DNA from: Ectocarpus siliculosus
Lineage: Eukaryota > Sar > Phaeophyceae > Ectocarpales > Ectocarpaceae
DNA: 64,000 nucleotides
Assembly: GCA_000310025.1 (NCBI GenBank)
Contig: FN649751.1
Span: 6,266,789-6,330,788, forward strand
Reading direction: 5' to 3'
The notes below the pieces were generated by a model, which was not told where the DNA came from, ran no database searches, and saw nothing but the letters and a program-made list of their open reading frames with translations. Both the position numbers and the translations under genes were made by a program. Below, piece by piece: positions 1-10,848 of the stretch (within the stretch, counting starts at the first letter, position 1; every line of letters begins with the position of its first letter).

Positions 1-494
1 CCTGGGAATGAAGGGAAGAAAGGTCGAGCTTCGCGCTCCGCCGCTCATTACAGCAGCAAGGATTCGAACCGCCGTTCGCTTCGGAGAGGGTGAAAAACGC
101 CCCAACATCGTGGCATTCTTCAATGATCGGTCGGTGCCCAGAGACACGTACGTGCGGAGCGAAACAAAAGCTGACCGCATGAAAACGCTGGGCGAGGCCA
201 TCCGAAAAACAGGGGCTGGGAAGCGGCATTCGTCTACGTGTGCATACGACTGCGTCATGTGTTCCTTGCTTCGTTTTTCTCCATACCCATACCGTTTCTC
301 ACGCAGGTATTTTTATCCAAACGGTACATGTATCTGGGTAGATATTGGGCGTGCTATCCACACTGTACTTTCACCCGGGTAGATATTCAAACGCGTTTTC
401 AATACTGTACTTCTATGCTGGGTGGGTGCGCCAATACCCCGAAAACATACCCCGGTATGTACTTGAACGCGTTTGGGTTGTTAACCCTACCTGA
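1..494. other. Unrecognised flank
   Basis: No protein domain, RNA gene or repeat is recognised here. The short open frames have no familiar motif. An isolated B-box-like string (ggattcgaacc, near 59) has no matching A box, so I do not call a tRNA. Confidence 0.5.
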
Positions 495-1086
495 CACGCC
501 CTTAAATCGTACTCCTATATGCCATCAAAACCTGGCGATTCGTCTTACACGAGAGTTTCATGAGCGAGTTTGGGCGCGCGCGGGCGGGGAGGAGGGGGGG
601 GGGGGGGGGCGAACCCCTTTTTTGCTTGCCGAAATCATTTGACCATTGACCATGGGTCCCTTTTGAAAAGGAACACCGTTCCCACCCCTACAAAAAAACC
701 CCCCAAAATTTGGGAGCCCTTTACGTTTTTGCCCCCAACCCCAAAAAAAATTTTTTGGCCATCTTATCCCCCCCCCCCAGGGCCCCTTGGGGGGGAAGAG
801 GGGGGGGGGGGGGGGGAACCCAAACCCGGGAGGCCCGAATCCTTTGACCTTTAACCCCCCACCCCACAAAAACCGGGGGGGAACACCCCGGGGTTCCCCC
901 GGAACAGGGTTCCCCATCCCCAAGCCGAAAACGCCCGGGGGGATTTGGGGAAGCCCAAAAAGGGGGAACCGCCTCCCGCCAAAGGGGGTCGGCATCTTGG
1001 GTTAATTCCTTGGGGACGGGGGAAACCCACCAAAGAATTAATTTATTTTTTGGGGGTTTCCCTTCCCCAAAAAATTGGAAACCCTG
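495..1086. other. Contig end, duplicate of 1187-1778
   Basis: This stretch is the same sequence as 1187-1778; both are 592 bases long. From about 495 to 600 the bases look clean. Beyond the poly-G run they degrade into homopolymer smears, while the matching part of 1300-1778 is clean. Shared landmarks in order are the gagcga string before the G run, catttgaccattg, gggagc-ctttacg, and ggcatcttgg. It is best read as a low-quality read end and not as a biological repeat. Open frames here, rich in Gly and Pro, are artefacts. Confidence 0.8.
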
Positions 1087-1186
1087 NNNNNNNNNNNNNN
1101 NNNNNNNNNNNNNNNNNNNNNNNNNNNNNNNNNNNNNNNNNNNNNNNNNNNNNNNNNNNNNNNNNNNNNNNNNNNNNNNNNNNNNN
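1087..1186. other. Assembly gap (100 N), probably false
   Basis: Exactly 100 N. The two sides overlap in content (495-1086 equals 1187-1778), so the flanking contigs probably overlap and no sequence is missing. Confidence 0.85.
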
Positions 1187-1485
1187 CACCCCCTAAATTG
1201 GTATTCTTATAGCCCTTCAAACCCGGGGGTTTTTTTTTCCAGGAGATTTTCTTGAGCGATTTTGGCCCCCCCCGGGCGGGAAGGAGGGGGGGGGGGGGGG
1301 CCGTACTCATTTGTTGCTTGCGGTAGTCATTTGACCATTGCCCATGCGTCCCTTTCGAGACGGAGCACCGTTCCTACACCTACTAGAGACCCCACCAACA
1401 TTTGGGAGCTCTTTACGTTTCTGCCACCAACTCCATAAAAGATTTCTTGCACATTTTATCCCCGTCCTCTAGGGCCTCTTGGCGG
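1187..1485. repeat. Contig start, truncated poly-G unit
   Basis: The first ~110 bases are a degraded version of 495-600. After the poly-G run at about 1280 the sequence is clean. It carries a diverged copy of the start of the poly-G element (gtactcat, tcatttgaccattg, cggagcac), which recurs at 1486 onward. This gives a short tandem arrangement of the element's left end, about 205 bases apart. Confidence 0.6.
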
Positions 1486-2133
1486 GGAGGAGGGGGGGGG
1501 GGGGGTGTACTCATAGTCGTGCATGCCGTAGTCGTTTGACCATTGACCTCGCATCCCTACAAAGCCGGGACGGAGCACGCCGGGTTCTCACCGGACCAGG
1601 CTCTCACATCACCAAGCGCGAAGCGCCGTGAGGTATTTGGCGAGTCGCATGAAGGGTGAGCTGCATCCTGCTAAGGGTGTTCGGCATCTTGGCTTACTTC
1701 CTTGCGTACGGATGACAGCTACGTATGACTTAGTTTATTTTCTGGTGCTTTCACTTCCACAGACAGTTGTAAGCACTGTGTAACTGCCTCGAGGAAGCTT
1801 GACCATTTTAACACAACGTGGTGCGATCATCCCCCGTTGCGCGGAGTGAGGGCTCTCGACCCCGCACAACATGATCTACTCGACCACCATTTTGGTTACC
1901 GCCAAAAAAAAAAACCGAGGTAAAAAAAAAAACGGTAACCTGGTTGCCGAGTTCACGAAGTGAATTGGCTTCTTTTACAACGTCGTTGCCAAGCGACGAA
2001 AACCCGATCCCGATGGCAAACACCGAGTGGGGGGCTTGTTTTACAACGTCGTTGCCAAGCGACGAAAACCCAACCCCGATGGCAAACACCGGGGGGGGCG
2101 GGGGGCGGGGGGCGGGAGGAGGGGGGGGGGGGA
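1486..2133 (+). mobile_element. Poly-G-bounded element, copy A
   Basis: An element of about 650 bases bounded on both sides by G runs preceded by gggaggagg. The reverse complement of the whole stretch occurs at 16554-17250, where it interrupts a gypsy element, which shows it is mobile. Inside are a unique ~480-base region and a minisatellite of ~65-base units containing the dyad caacgtcgttg (two full units here, three in copy B). It has no coding capacity, no poly(A) tail and no obvious TG...CA ends. It could be a non-autonomous DNA element or a solo LTR of an unknown family. Confidence 0.6.
1968..2095 (+). repeat. Minisatellite inside poly-G element
   Basis: Two ~65-base units, each reading acaacgtcgttgccaagcg then gatggcaaacaccg. 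The same unit occurs three times in copy B on the other strand, so the array length varies between copies. Confidence 0.75.
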
Positions 2134-2895
2134 TGAAATGGAAAGGGGCGCCGTGTGTGTGCGTGTGTTTCTGCAAAACGCACCGGCTACGAAAATTGGA
2201 AGGCCACAGACGCACGGGTTTTGCGGGGAAAAAAATAGCGGGGTGAACAAAAAACCGTCTTGAATATTGGTTGTGGTTGCTAGTCACAGATGGACTGGCG
2301 GAGGAAAATCCCTGCCTTTTTCAGACGCACAAGCAGGCAGAATAGGCGACGACACCGCCGGTGGCATGGAATCGGGGCTCTCGGGCACTTGCAAACGCGG
2401 TCCAACGGAGGCACAAGACGATGGATGAGAAGGAGAAAATCATCCCGCGTTGCGGGCAAAAGGGGCCCAGAACTTGCACGCATTCAGGCCCGCCGCGGTA
2501 AGTACTGCGGTGGGGTCAGGAAAACGTGTTTTGATTAAATAGCCGATGCCTGCGCGTGCTCTGCACAGGGTATTGTGTCGTGCACGATGTTTTTGCCAGC
2601 AGGATGCCGAAGAGCCAAATCTGGAACAACGTACGGAGCGGTGCTCCGCATGCGCGCATGCTGTTCGCACACGCGTGAAATCCCACGACTGATTGACTGG
2701 TCTGAGACGCTCGTGCGTGGGATGCGACAAGCCGATAGAGGGTACACGGGCGATGGAATGGATCCATCATTTCACAGAGCGATGGACTCATCATATTATT
2801 GGGCGATGGGTCCATCATACCCTTGGAAACACAACGGGACATCTACGGGCTGTGGGGACTCGCGGGCAAAAAGACCGCTGAGCACCGCACGAGCA
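2134..2895. other. Unrecognised, with short tandem motif
   Basis: No gene is recognised. At about 2750-2822 a motif of the form gcgatgg-n-tccatcat recurs three times at intervals of roughly 28-30 bases. The remainder looks like unique sequence. Confidence 0.4.
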
Positions 2896-3219
2896 TTTTT
2901 TTTTTTTTTTTTTTTTGTTCTTCACTTCAAATCAGCGCTCACAGCACTAGTGCCGTTTATTCCAACCCGTGGTCACACAGAAGAGCCTCTCTCTACCTTC
3001 CCCTCCTGCGGTACTTCGCCTTCAATTTTTAATGCGAGAAGAGTTCAGCACTCTCTTCCCTCTGTGTACACACGAACTAGCGCTATCCACTTGGCCAGGA
3101 ACGGAAGCGAGAGAAAAACTCACTTTGCAAGAAAAGCTCGCCTACGCCGGGATTCGAACCCCTGACCTGACCTCTAGAAGGTTACGAGGCTACCAACTAG
3201 ACCACCGGGGCGACCGGCA
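2896..3219 (-). mobile_element. tRNA-derived SINE (family A), copy 1
   Basis: Read on the minus strand, this has a tRNA-like head and ends in a poly(A) tail (the T run at 2896-2916). The head carries an A box (tggtctagttgg, minus strand of 3193-3204) and a B box (ggttcgaatcc, minus strand of 3150-3160) at tRNA-like spacing, with partial acceptor complementarity. A body of ~220 bases follows. A second copy at 4920-5267 aligns along the whole length. Pol III transcription from the internal promoter and LINE-dependent retroposition are expected for this class. No parent tRNA isotype can be read with confidence. Confidence 0.8.
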
Positions 3220-4331
3220 ATGCTCCAGGATAAATGCTGTCGGATTCGGGTAAAAACACTGTACACAACAACAGCAAGCATGCGTATGTCGTGCGATTTT
3301 TCCGGGATAAACAACGTGTCATGACAGTCGCACGCCTCTTTTCTCTGTCAGCCTGCTACGTAGCACAGCAGTCGATGTTCAAATATTGAAGTTTCGTGCG
3401 CGTGTTCGCGTCGAAACTTTAGTTGTCTACCACCCGTCTCTCGGAAAAGGCTTCGCAAAAGAATATAGATGGGCGGCCCATCCTATGGAAATTTTTGGCC
3501 CGCTTTGTGGGGCTCTGACATGCAGTACCGCTTTCCTACGATATGATCTGTCGACACTGCTATCTTCACGGGCCAATCAGCAAGCGTGGTCGGATGCCGC
3601 GCAAAACAATACGCGCATACGTTGCTTATTGCTTTCTTTCACGGAAACCAAACCCTGTCGGGTAAACGAGGGAAGTCCGCAACAGGCGGCGGCGGGCGGC
3701 GAATTTTTGGGTATCCGCAAAGCGTTTATTAATATTCTTGAATCATACCAAGGTGCCAGACAAGTCAGATGTGCCACACAAACACGAGGTTCTTGCGATA
3801 GACCAGCAAACGCGCAGGCAAGTTCTCGGAGGGGGGGGTAGCCGGGAGCGCGTTTCGTTGTTCCACGTACAAAAGGACAAGAAGGGCAACACCGTCCGGA
3901 AAGTCAGCGTACCTACTATGACGCACTATTAGAGGCTGTGGGGGCACGGTTGTGCACCAAGGGTCGCACGGTTCTGTTGAATGCAACACACTCACCGTTC
4001 CAGAGGAGATGGCCTCAGTGAGCTCGGGGTGCGGTGACCTCCTTTTGGTGCCCGTCCATTCACTGATAACGCTTCCAAGACGCCGTCGTTTGGAGTTGAA
4101 GCAGTTTTTTTGTCCGCAGGGGCGCGGCACGGCGACTGGTGCGGCGCCACACACTCATGATGATCTACGGAGATCACCCTGACGGATCCACGATCATGAG
4201 GTCATCATGGTGACCGTGTTTTTCCGTGTTTTTTGTTCCACCCCACAGAGGGGAGAAGTCGCGACCATTTTTATATATACATCATATTTTCTCTTTTTTC
4301 TCTTTTTCTCTCTTTTTTTTCTCTCTTTTTC
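3220..4331. other. Unrecognised stretch
   Basis: Open frames of up to 151 codons are present, but none shows a known motif. A GGC-rich patch lies near 3687. Nothing else could be supported. Confidence 0.4.
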
Positions 4332-4656
4332 TGTGCCAGATGGCCTTGTCTCTGCTTGCGTTGTGAAGTACCAAGATTGAACCAAGGGGGTGTACCTCTT
4401 TCTCTCCGGCCCATGATAGTGACTCCTAGTCTCAGTTGATACATACGTACCTCGCATAGCGCGCAGAGGGAGTGGAGGACTCCAGAATATCTGTCGTTGA
4501 TTTCTATTGACTTGCGGACCCCGTACCTTTTTAGGGAGGGTAAGTTAACCTGTGACCACGGGAATCGACCGCGTCGAGTGTTGGATCAGTACGGACATAC
4601 GAAGGTACTCAGTAACTGAGTAGTAGAGGGAGATCGGAACGGTTTCTAATGTGAAG

Positions 4657-4702
<46 letters not shown>
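4332..4702 (+). mobile_element. SINE-like family B with (CAA)n tail, copy 1
   Basis: A ~325-base body followed by about 15 CAA units (4658-4702). The same body is found at 30629-30949 and inverted at 23318-23546. The tail end alone is at 45650-45786 and inverted at 6783-6881. Shared landmarks are agattgaacca, ttgacttgcgga, ctgtgaccac-ggaat, and ggaacggtt just before the tail. It is non-coding. A microsatellite 3' tail is typical of SINEs using a LINE with a simple-repeat tail. The retrotransposition mechanism is inferred. Confidence 0.7.
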
Positions 4703-4703
<1 letters not shown>

Positions 4704-4919
4704 CAATATATGCATACATAATATATGTATGTAGTTGTTCTATCCCTGCTTCTGTACGGACCCCCCGACCCCTTACAGCCTACGGACCCTTTTCGCGTAC
4801 ATCCTTGCTGTACGGAGGGACGTGGACGCTTGGGGCATTGTTTTCGGGGCATCGCGCATATGATTTTTTTTTTATAGCGATTTCCCTGCATGTCTGTGTG
4901 TGTTTGCTTCAAAATGACA

Positions 4920-5267
4920 TTTTTTTTTTTTTGTCTTCTTCACTTCAAATCAGCGCTCACAGAACTAGTTAGTGTCGTTGACTCCAACCCGTGGTCACAC
5001 AGAAGAGCCCCTCTCTACCCTCCTCTCCTGCGGTACTTTGCCTTCGATTTTAGCGAGAAGAGTTCAGCACTCTCTTCCCTCTGTGTCCACACGAACTAGC
5101 GCTATATCCACTAGACCAACCAGGAGGAGGAGCGGAAGCGAAGAAAAACTATAACTCACTTTGCAAGAAAAAAAGCTCGCTTATTTTACGCCGAGATTCG
5201 AACCCCTGACCTGACCTCTAGAAGGTTTCGCGGACCATCTAGCTAGGTAGACCACCCGGGCGACCGG
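4920..5267 (-). mobile_element. tRNA-derived SINE (family A), copy 2
   Basis: Full-length relative of 2896-3219. The minus strand reads from the tRNA-like head to a poly(A) tail (T run from 4920). The B box is on the minus strand of 5194-5204; the A-box region (near 5240-5255) carries a small insertion relative to copy 1. Single-base differences and short indels spread along the body show that the two copies are old, independent insertions. Confidence 0.8.
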
Positions 5268-5920
5268 TGATTGGAGAAAATTGCATGCGAGAACTTGATG
5301 ATGTTGTTGGACTTTGGTTGTTCGTGACACCACACCCACCCGTGGGATACTACAGGCCTTGGCGCCATGGGTTCTAGGGTGTAGTATTTCAAATGACACG
5401 ACCCTTTGGCTATACTATATTCTCCTCCTCCTCCTCCTCCTCCTCCACAACATCTCGGGACCCGGCACCTCCTTTCTCCGTCCTCCTCCTCTGCTTCTTC
5501 CCTCCCCTTCCTGTCTGTACACCTCATCAGCAGCAGCAGGAGACGGCGATGAGGGTCTGTCTTCTTGCAGCGACCCACAGCAACAACCAACACAACAACA
5601 ACAACAACAGCAGTTTTTGACATCCATGTTCGCCACCCAATCCAGTCTATCCACTTACTTGCTCATTTTGCTCCTCCCACCACCTAGTGCACGTATCAAA
5701 CGCGGCGGGTACAATGTATCACAGAGAGAGATGGAAACACTGGTTGACTCTATCTACAAGTCATGTATGTTGTAGACCACCTGCTTGCTGCAGGGCAAAA
5801 AATGAACCACGCGTTTTTTCTGCACACGAAGACTGAAGTTCCCCACGTGCAATGCATATATATATATGTGCATGCATGCATGGATGATACGGTACGTACC
5901 TGTGTACTAACGTCTATTTG
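5268..5920. other. Low-complexity stretch
   Basis: Contains a (CTC)n run at about 5422-5448, CAG and CAA runs around 5528-5610, and a short TA run near 5858. Long open frames on both strands here translate these runs and show no domain. Confidence 0.5.
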
Positions 5921-6671
5921 CTGGACAGGGAACGGGGAACAGGGAACTCGGAATTCCCTGTTCCCTGTTCCATGTGTTGTGTCCGTACAACACATTTCCA
6001 GGAACAACACGGAACGTTTCAGCGCGCGCTTGCGGCCCGCAGGTACTCGAAGGCAATAAATACAACCATTGGATGGACAAAGACGAGTGGGGGGTATAGA
6101 GGAGGGAGGAGGTGGTGTAGGTTTTGAAGGAAGCTGTTGACGAGCGCACATCAAACACATGTGCTACGTAACGGATAAAAGGCGGTGCTCGCCATGCAAT
6201 CCGCAAGTCCGCACCCTCGACAGTGCTCTGGAAGACATGCTTTGTTGAGTTGTGGTTTATGGCAGCTTGCCGCCTCTTCAACACTTTATGTTCCCCCATA
6301 CATTTTTTTTTGTTTTTGCATGCGAGACACCTGACAATGGTGGCAATGCCTATATACGGCTTGAACCGGAAGCATGCAGCACCTGTGGCAGCCGCATGCC
6401 CGAGAGTGATCACTCACATCCCACCACGTCCTGAATTGCCACCGAAGAGCCCATGTTCCACGTTCCCTACGGTCTGTTGGCTAATTTTAACTTCCGATTT
6501 TTTTTTTTTTGCGGCACTTAAGCTTTCTGTGTGTGTTATTATTATTCATTAATAACGACCTCAAACAGGGAACGGTGTGTGGCATTTCTTGTTTCCAGGA
6601 AAACTATTTTGTGCGGCTGACCAATCAGGCAATAATAATTCCGAGTCCCCTGTTTCCTGTTCCCTGTCCAG
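5921..6671. mobile_element. MITE-like element with 31-bp TIRs
   Basis: Terminal inverted repeats lie at 5921-5951 and 6641-6671, matching at 28 of 31 positions and beginning CTGGACAGGGAAC. The 751-base interior has no open frame with a recognisable product, as expected for a non-autonomous DNA transposon. The left TIR continues into a second dyad (gaattccctgttccctg) that could form a local hairpin. No clear target-site duplication flanks it, so the superfamily is unknown. Confidence 0.6.
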
Positions 6672-6703
6672 AAAATGGACGTTTTCAGTACACGCCCTCA
6701 TTG

Positions 6704-6780
6704 CTTTTTTTTTTTTTTTCTTAATATGACACAACGAAACCATCTCTATCATAGAAAAGAGTCTGCGACAGATTAGCAAT
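6704..6780 (-). repeat. Retroposon 3' fragment (family C), copy 1
   Basis: A T run at 6704-6719 is followed by about 60 bases starting ttaatatgacacaacga. The same poly-T plus 60 bases occurs at 22584-22655. Read on the minus strand this is the 3' end of a retroposon with a poly(A) tail, severely 5'-truncated. Confidence 0.6.
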
Positions 6781-6781
6781 T

Positions 6782-6782
<1 letters not shown>

Positions 6783-6826
<44 letters not shown>

Positions 6827-6881
6827 TGTTCACATTAAAAATCCGGTCTCCGCGCAGAGTACTCAGTACTACTAATAAACG
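6783..6881 (-). mobile_element. SINE-like family B, 3' fragment
   Basis: A (TTG)n run at 6783-6829, then the inverted 3' end of family B (cggtctc, agtactcagtact). It is 5'-truncated and inserted next to the family C fragment. Confidence 0.55.
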
Positions 6882-8550
6882 AATTAATTAAACACCGACG
6901 GCGCCACCGGCTTTTTTTTCATGAACGGCTCGTCTTTCAGCGCCCCCCTCGGGCTGATGATGATCATGGGCGGGCATGTGAAAAGCCATCGAGTTCCGCT
7001 TCGAATTGTCTTCGAGGACAGCAGCAGGACCTACACGCCCTTCTCGAAGCAACAGAACAACTGATTTTGTGCATCATGTGAAGCGTACTTGTTCCGGGGG
7101 TGTACTCTGTACGCTATGGTTGTTTCGTTGTCCCAAACGGGAGTGCTAGACCAATGAACGAGGGACCAAGTCTTCACACGCGGCGGACCAAACATTTGAA
7201 ATTTCAGGAGGAAAGTTCGGGAATCCACCGTGTCCGTTTCCGTCATTATTTTCTGTTGGCTGTGACACCAAGATTTCTTGGCAAACAGCGCACACAGCGA
7301 TACGTTCCTCGAAGTGCTCGATGCACTTCCCGCAATAACCTCGTTCCGCGCACAAGAGACCGCCCCGTGTCTACCGGCCATCGACGGCTCGCGGACCATC
7401 CGCTGTACGGCCGCTGTCCCGCGGACCAGGACCAAGCCACGATCTGCGGAAGACGGAGAGTACTTTTTTCGTGTGATGCAAGGTTTCTAAACCAAAAGGT
7501 GAGAATTTGGCGGGCACAGCCAGCCCACAACCATTTCGCCCATCCATGCTTGCATGCTGTCGGAATATAAAAGCGTATGCATCGTTGTATGCATATATGG
7601 TTGTCGATGTAACAAGATGGAAATACGGCCGGGCCGGCAGCCCCTACTGCGCGCCAGCTGTTCTCTGTCGTTGATCTGTGGCGAAGGCGCGGATGACATG
7701 CGTTTCTGCGGTGGTCCAGATAAGAATGAGACAGACAAGCCGGCGCCCATAACTCATCATCATCATCTGTGTCCCTTGGTCCCTTCCCCATGGTTGCAGT
7801 CACTCCTTGAACTGCACAAGCGCTGCTGTGCTTGTAGCTACGACGGCATCGAGGTGCTCCACAACAAACAGCACCTAACTATATGTAAACCTATGTAGCG
7901 ATGGGGCGATTAGAAGTTGTCAACCTGTGCGATGAATCCACGAACTGTTCTTATTTATGCCCACAGGTGGCCGTGCTAAGTGCTACCATTTAAGATAAAA
8001 GAGTCCGCTTTATTGGCAACCTCTACATATTCTAAGCTTGTCTAAGCTTAATAGGTAAATAGAACACTCTCAACAACAACATTGCAAACCCATGTGAAAT
8101 GGATCGATCGCCTAATGACATTGCTGCCGAAATTCCTTTGACTTGGTCCTTTATTGAGTTGGTACATGCCTCTTACTTCCGGCGTTCCACATACATACCT
8201 GCCGTACTTCAATCGTACAAGATGTTGCAACAAGGGGAGAACCCGACAGAGAGGAGGCGGATCAATATTGCGCACAACCCGTTGCGCAAAACAAACAACG
8301 CATCTCGTTGTCTATGGACACCGACTTTCCGTCAGCCTTGGAATACAGTAGTAGTACATCCCTCTTCCTTCAGTTGTTCCACATACATACACCAGTTGGG
8401 CTTCGCTCGTTGAACATACCTGTGTTGCAACAACAACAATAATCTATTCAGACGAGAACCACTGCACAGCAATAAATAACGCATCTCGTTGTGTATGCTC
8501 ACAAATGAACCTTTTCCTGTGAGCTGCCAAGGTGCATCACTACCATGGCA
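6882..8550. other. Unrecognised stretch
   Basis: No gene can be supported. On the minus strand around 7260-7355 a frame holds CGKC and CAVC about 15 residues apart, resembling the second half of a RING finger. The expected histidine is absent and the first half was not found, so it is not called. Long alternative frames on both strands overlap it. Confidence 0.35.
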
Positions 8551-8776
8551 GGGAACAAAATCGCCCGGCAGCAGTGCATTTTTTTCATTTGCACTCAAAC
8601 CGTCAAACATCATCACTTGCAATGGAAAAATTTGCCACGCGGCGGTAACATTTCTCTCAGTCAATCAATTCCAAGACGGGGAACAAAATCGCCCTGCAGC
8701 AGTAAACATTTTCATCTGCACTCAAAACAATCAAACATCATCATGTGCGATGTTAAAATTGCGACGTGGCGGCACC
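8551..8776 (+). repeat. 128-bp imperfect tandem duplication
   Basis: Two adjacent ~128-base units each begin gggaacaaaatcgccc and contain cactcaaa and tcaaacatcatca. The unit is non-coding. Confidence 0.65.
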
Positions 8777-8780
8777 ATTT

Positions 8781-10848
8781 ACATAACGCGCCACCACTTA
8801 AGAACCGCTTACCTTGAGGTTCGACGCTTATTGGTTACTTACCTCCAACGAGCACAGTTCTTATCGAAGTTCTTGTTTGGAGCAGGTATCCACCTCTGTA
8901 TGCATAGGTAGACGGGGTTCTTGTTCTTATTTCTAAACCGATTGCCCTATGCAGAGGACACAGACACACAGACAGGTCTTTCTGGGTGGATTTCATCGCG
9001 AGACACTACCGCTGTAAGAGACACTACCGCTGTAAGAGTACAATGTAGTTGTAAAATCGCCCCCTAGATGGCAGTGCCGCATGTGTTAAAACAGCTAAAA
9101 AGACGCTCATACAAAACGCTCATACATCTCTCACCTTCGTAGCTGAGCACGGTATGTGCGTGGACCTTCGTAGCTGAGTACAGTTCGTGCGTAGACCGTT
9201 TCCTCGGGACTGGGAATCAGTGTGATGTAGGGGGGTTGCGCTTACCTGTCGTCGTTGTCTCTCCCGGATCGTATCCATTCCTTGTACGGTATCAAGCAAA
9301 TAGTGTCGCAGCTTGCTGACGACCTACGTGCGAATGACGACTGTGAACACCTACATCTCATAGCGTACGGTATCATCCCATCATCACATGTTAGCATGAC
9401 TTAGTAAGGCATGCGATAGACATGTTAACGGGTAATAACGTGCACTTTAACAGGCTTTATTATCTTCCGTCCACATGGGGGGTGTTAAGTAAACACCGGG
9501 TGGGTAGCAACGTTCGCGAAAACGTGCCACGGAGAAACATGTTGAAGTTGTCTCTTCTTCGTAGATGCGGCATAACCGCCGCCTCTTCGAATCCTCTAGA
9601 GGGCAAACAGGGAAGCGTCCGATACTTCAATGCCTGTTTATGGCCCCCATACCCCTAGCGCCGCGACCACCGGACAGTCACGGCCCATCATAGTATTTTG
9701 TGTAGATTCTACGCGCAGCCGCCAAAACACATGTACGGTATGGGACAGGAGAGGTTGCCGAGAATAGCTTGGGAGGCGAAATGGACAAACAAGAAGAATT
9801 GGTGTGTGCCAACTTATGCATACGGAGTGAGTTGATGCTGGTAGGCGCATGGAAGGGGGTCGAGATTGACGAAGGTGATACACTGGAGAGGGGAGGTCTA
9901 GAGGGGTTCACGGAGAAGATACAATATGTATGTGTTGTTGCTTTTGCCGAGAGAGACGGTCATGATCTATCCGAAGAAACCAAGGATAAGGAGGGTCTCG
10001 ATGTGTACGGAATATTAAAGAAGGGAAATGTTTAAGGAGTACCTACATGGATGAGCCAATGGATGCAGAGACAAAGCTGAAGGTCAAACTTAGGACTGGG
10101 GATATTGGCCTTTGAGAAAGTAGACGAAGACTAAGGACGGTAGACGATGAAGACGACAAATCCAGATGTGATTGCGGCTCCGAGAGCGAAGACCATGTTC
10201 ATGTACTTGCGGAATGTCCGTTGTACAAGAAGGAGAGGGAAATGTACATGACTGAGCTAGCTGGGAAAAAAGCAGAAGGAACAGGAACAGAGAGATGTTT
10301 GACGAAAATAGCCAGGAGAAGACGGTAGCTGTACTGGGGCATAGGAAGTGGAAGGCGTGAAGTGATATCGATAGGGTAGATTGGGAGAACATTAATAGGC
10401 CGCGTTTGACGAAGTACTTCGAAGTGGGAAGGAACGATTGACATCAGTGATCGGTCCTGTTGGAACATTGATGCGTCCTCTCGAGGACGTCGGTCAATGG
10501 TCTATTCGCTAAGGCATGCGAAACATGACAGAGAGTACGCCCTCCCACTCCGCGCGTACAAGCATTTTATCACGAGGTCCTCTCCCCCCCCCGGCTCGAA
10601 TCTGAAACTAACTATTGCTGTTGTTTTGGTCACCCCCAGCCCCCTGAGTTCTTATCGTGCAGCCGCCGCGTTTTGGGGCTCCGTTCTTATAGCTCTATGC
10701 GCATTGGTACACGGGCGGGTTCTTGGTCTCCGTACCACGAGCATACCACGAGCATATGTTCTTATGGCCAAGTTCTTCGATTTTGGATTGTATGAGGCTC
10801 AAGTTCTTAACTGCTAAAAAAAAGTTCTTAAGTGGCGGCGCTATCTGT
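8781..10848. mobile_element. Candidate TIR element, ACAGATAGCGCC family
   Basis: The ends at 8781-8805 and 10824-10848 are inverted repeats matching at 21 of 25 positions. The right terminus reads ACAGATAGCGCC on the minus strand, the same terminus seen at 24183. Several copies of gttcttat or gttctt cluster inside both ends (8848, 8918, and 10644 to 10827), a typical subterminal-repeat pattern. A LINE fragment lies inside. No transposase is recognised, so this would be a non-autonomous or composite element. The left end is the weaker of the two. Confidence 0.45.
9744..10332 (+). pseudogene. LINE ORF2 C-terminal fragment
   Basis: The reading frame through 10077-10332 carries a cysteine-histidine cluster, CDCGSESEDHVHVLAECPLY, of the type found after the RT/RNase H region of many non-LTR retrotransposons (C-x-C ... 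H-x3-E-C). Upstream, in shifted frames, are further Arg/Lys/Glu-rich stretches that resemble the region just before this motif. There is an in-frame stop at about 10110, and the upstream part needs frame changes. RT and endonuclease domains are absent, so this is a dead 5'-truncated copy. The LINE clade cannot be named from this piece. Confidence 0.6.

Noticed and set aside
558-1033. Glycine/proline-rich protein frames
   Set aside because: They translate degraded homopolymer base calls at a contig end.
3141-3215. tRNA gene on the minus strand
   Set aside because: The A and B boxes are good, but the acceptor stem is imperfect and the sequence continues into a repeated body with a poly(A) tail. 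It is a SINE head, duplicated at 5.2 kb.
7260-7355. RING-finger protein fragment
   Set aside because: Only CGKC and CAVC are present. The histidine and the first metal-binding half are missing, and overlapping frames are equally open.
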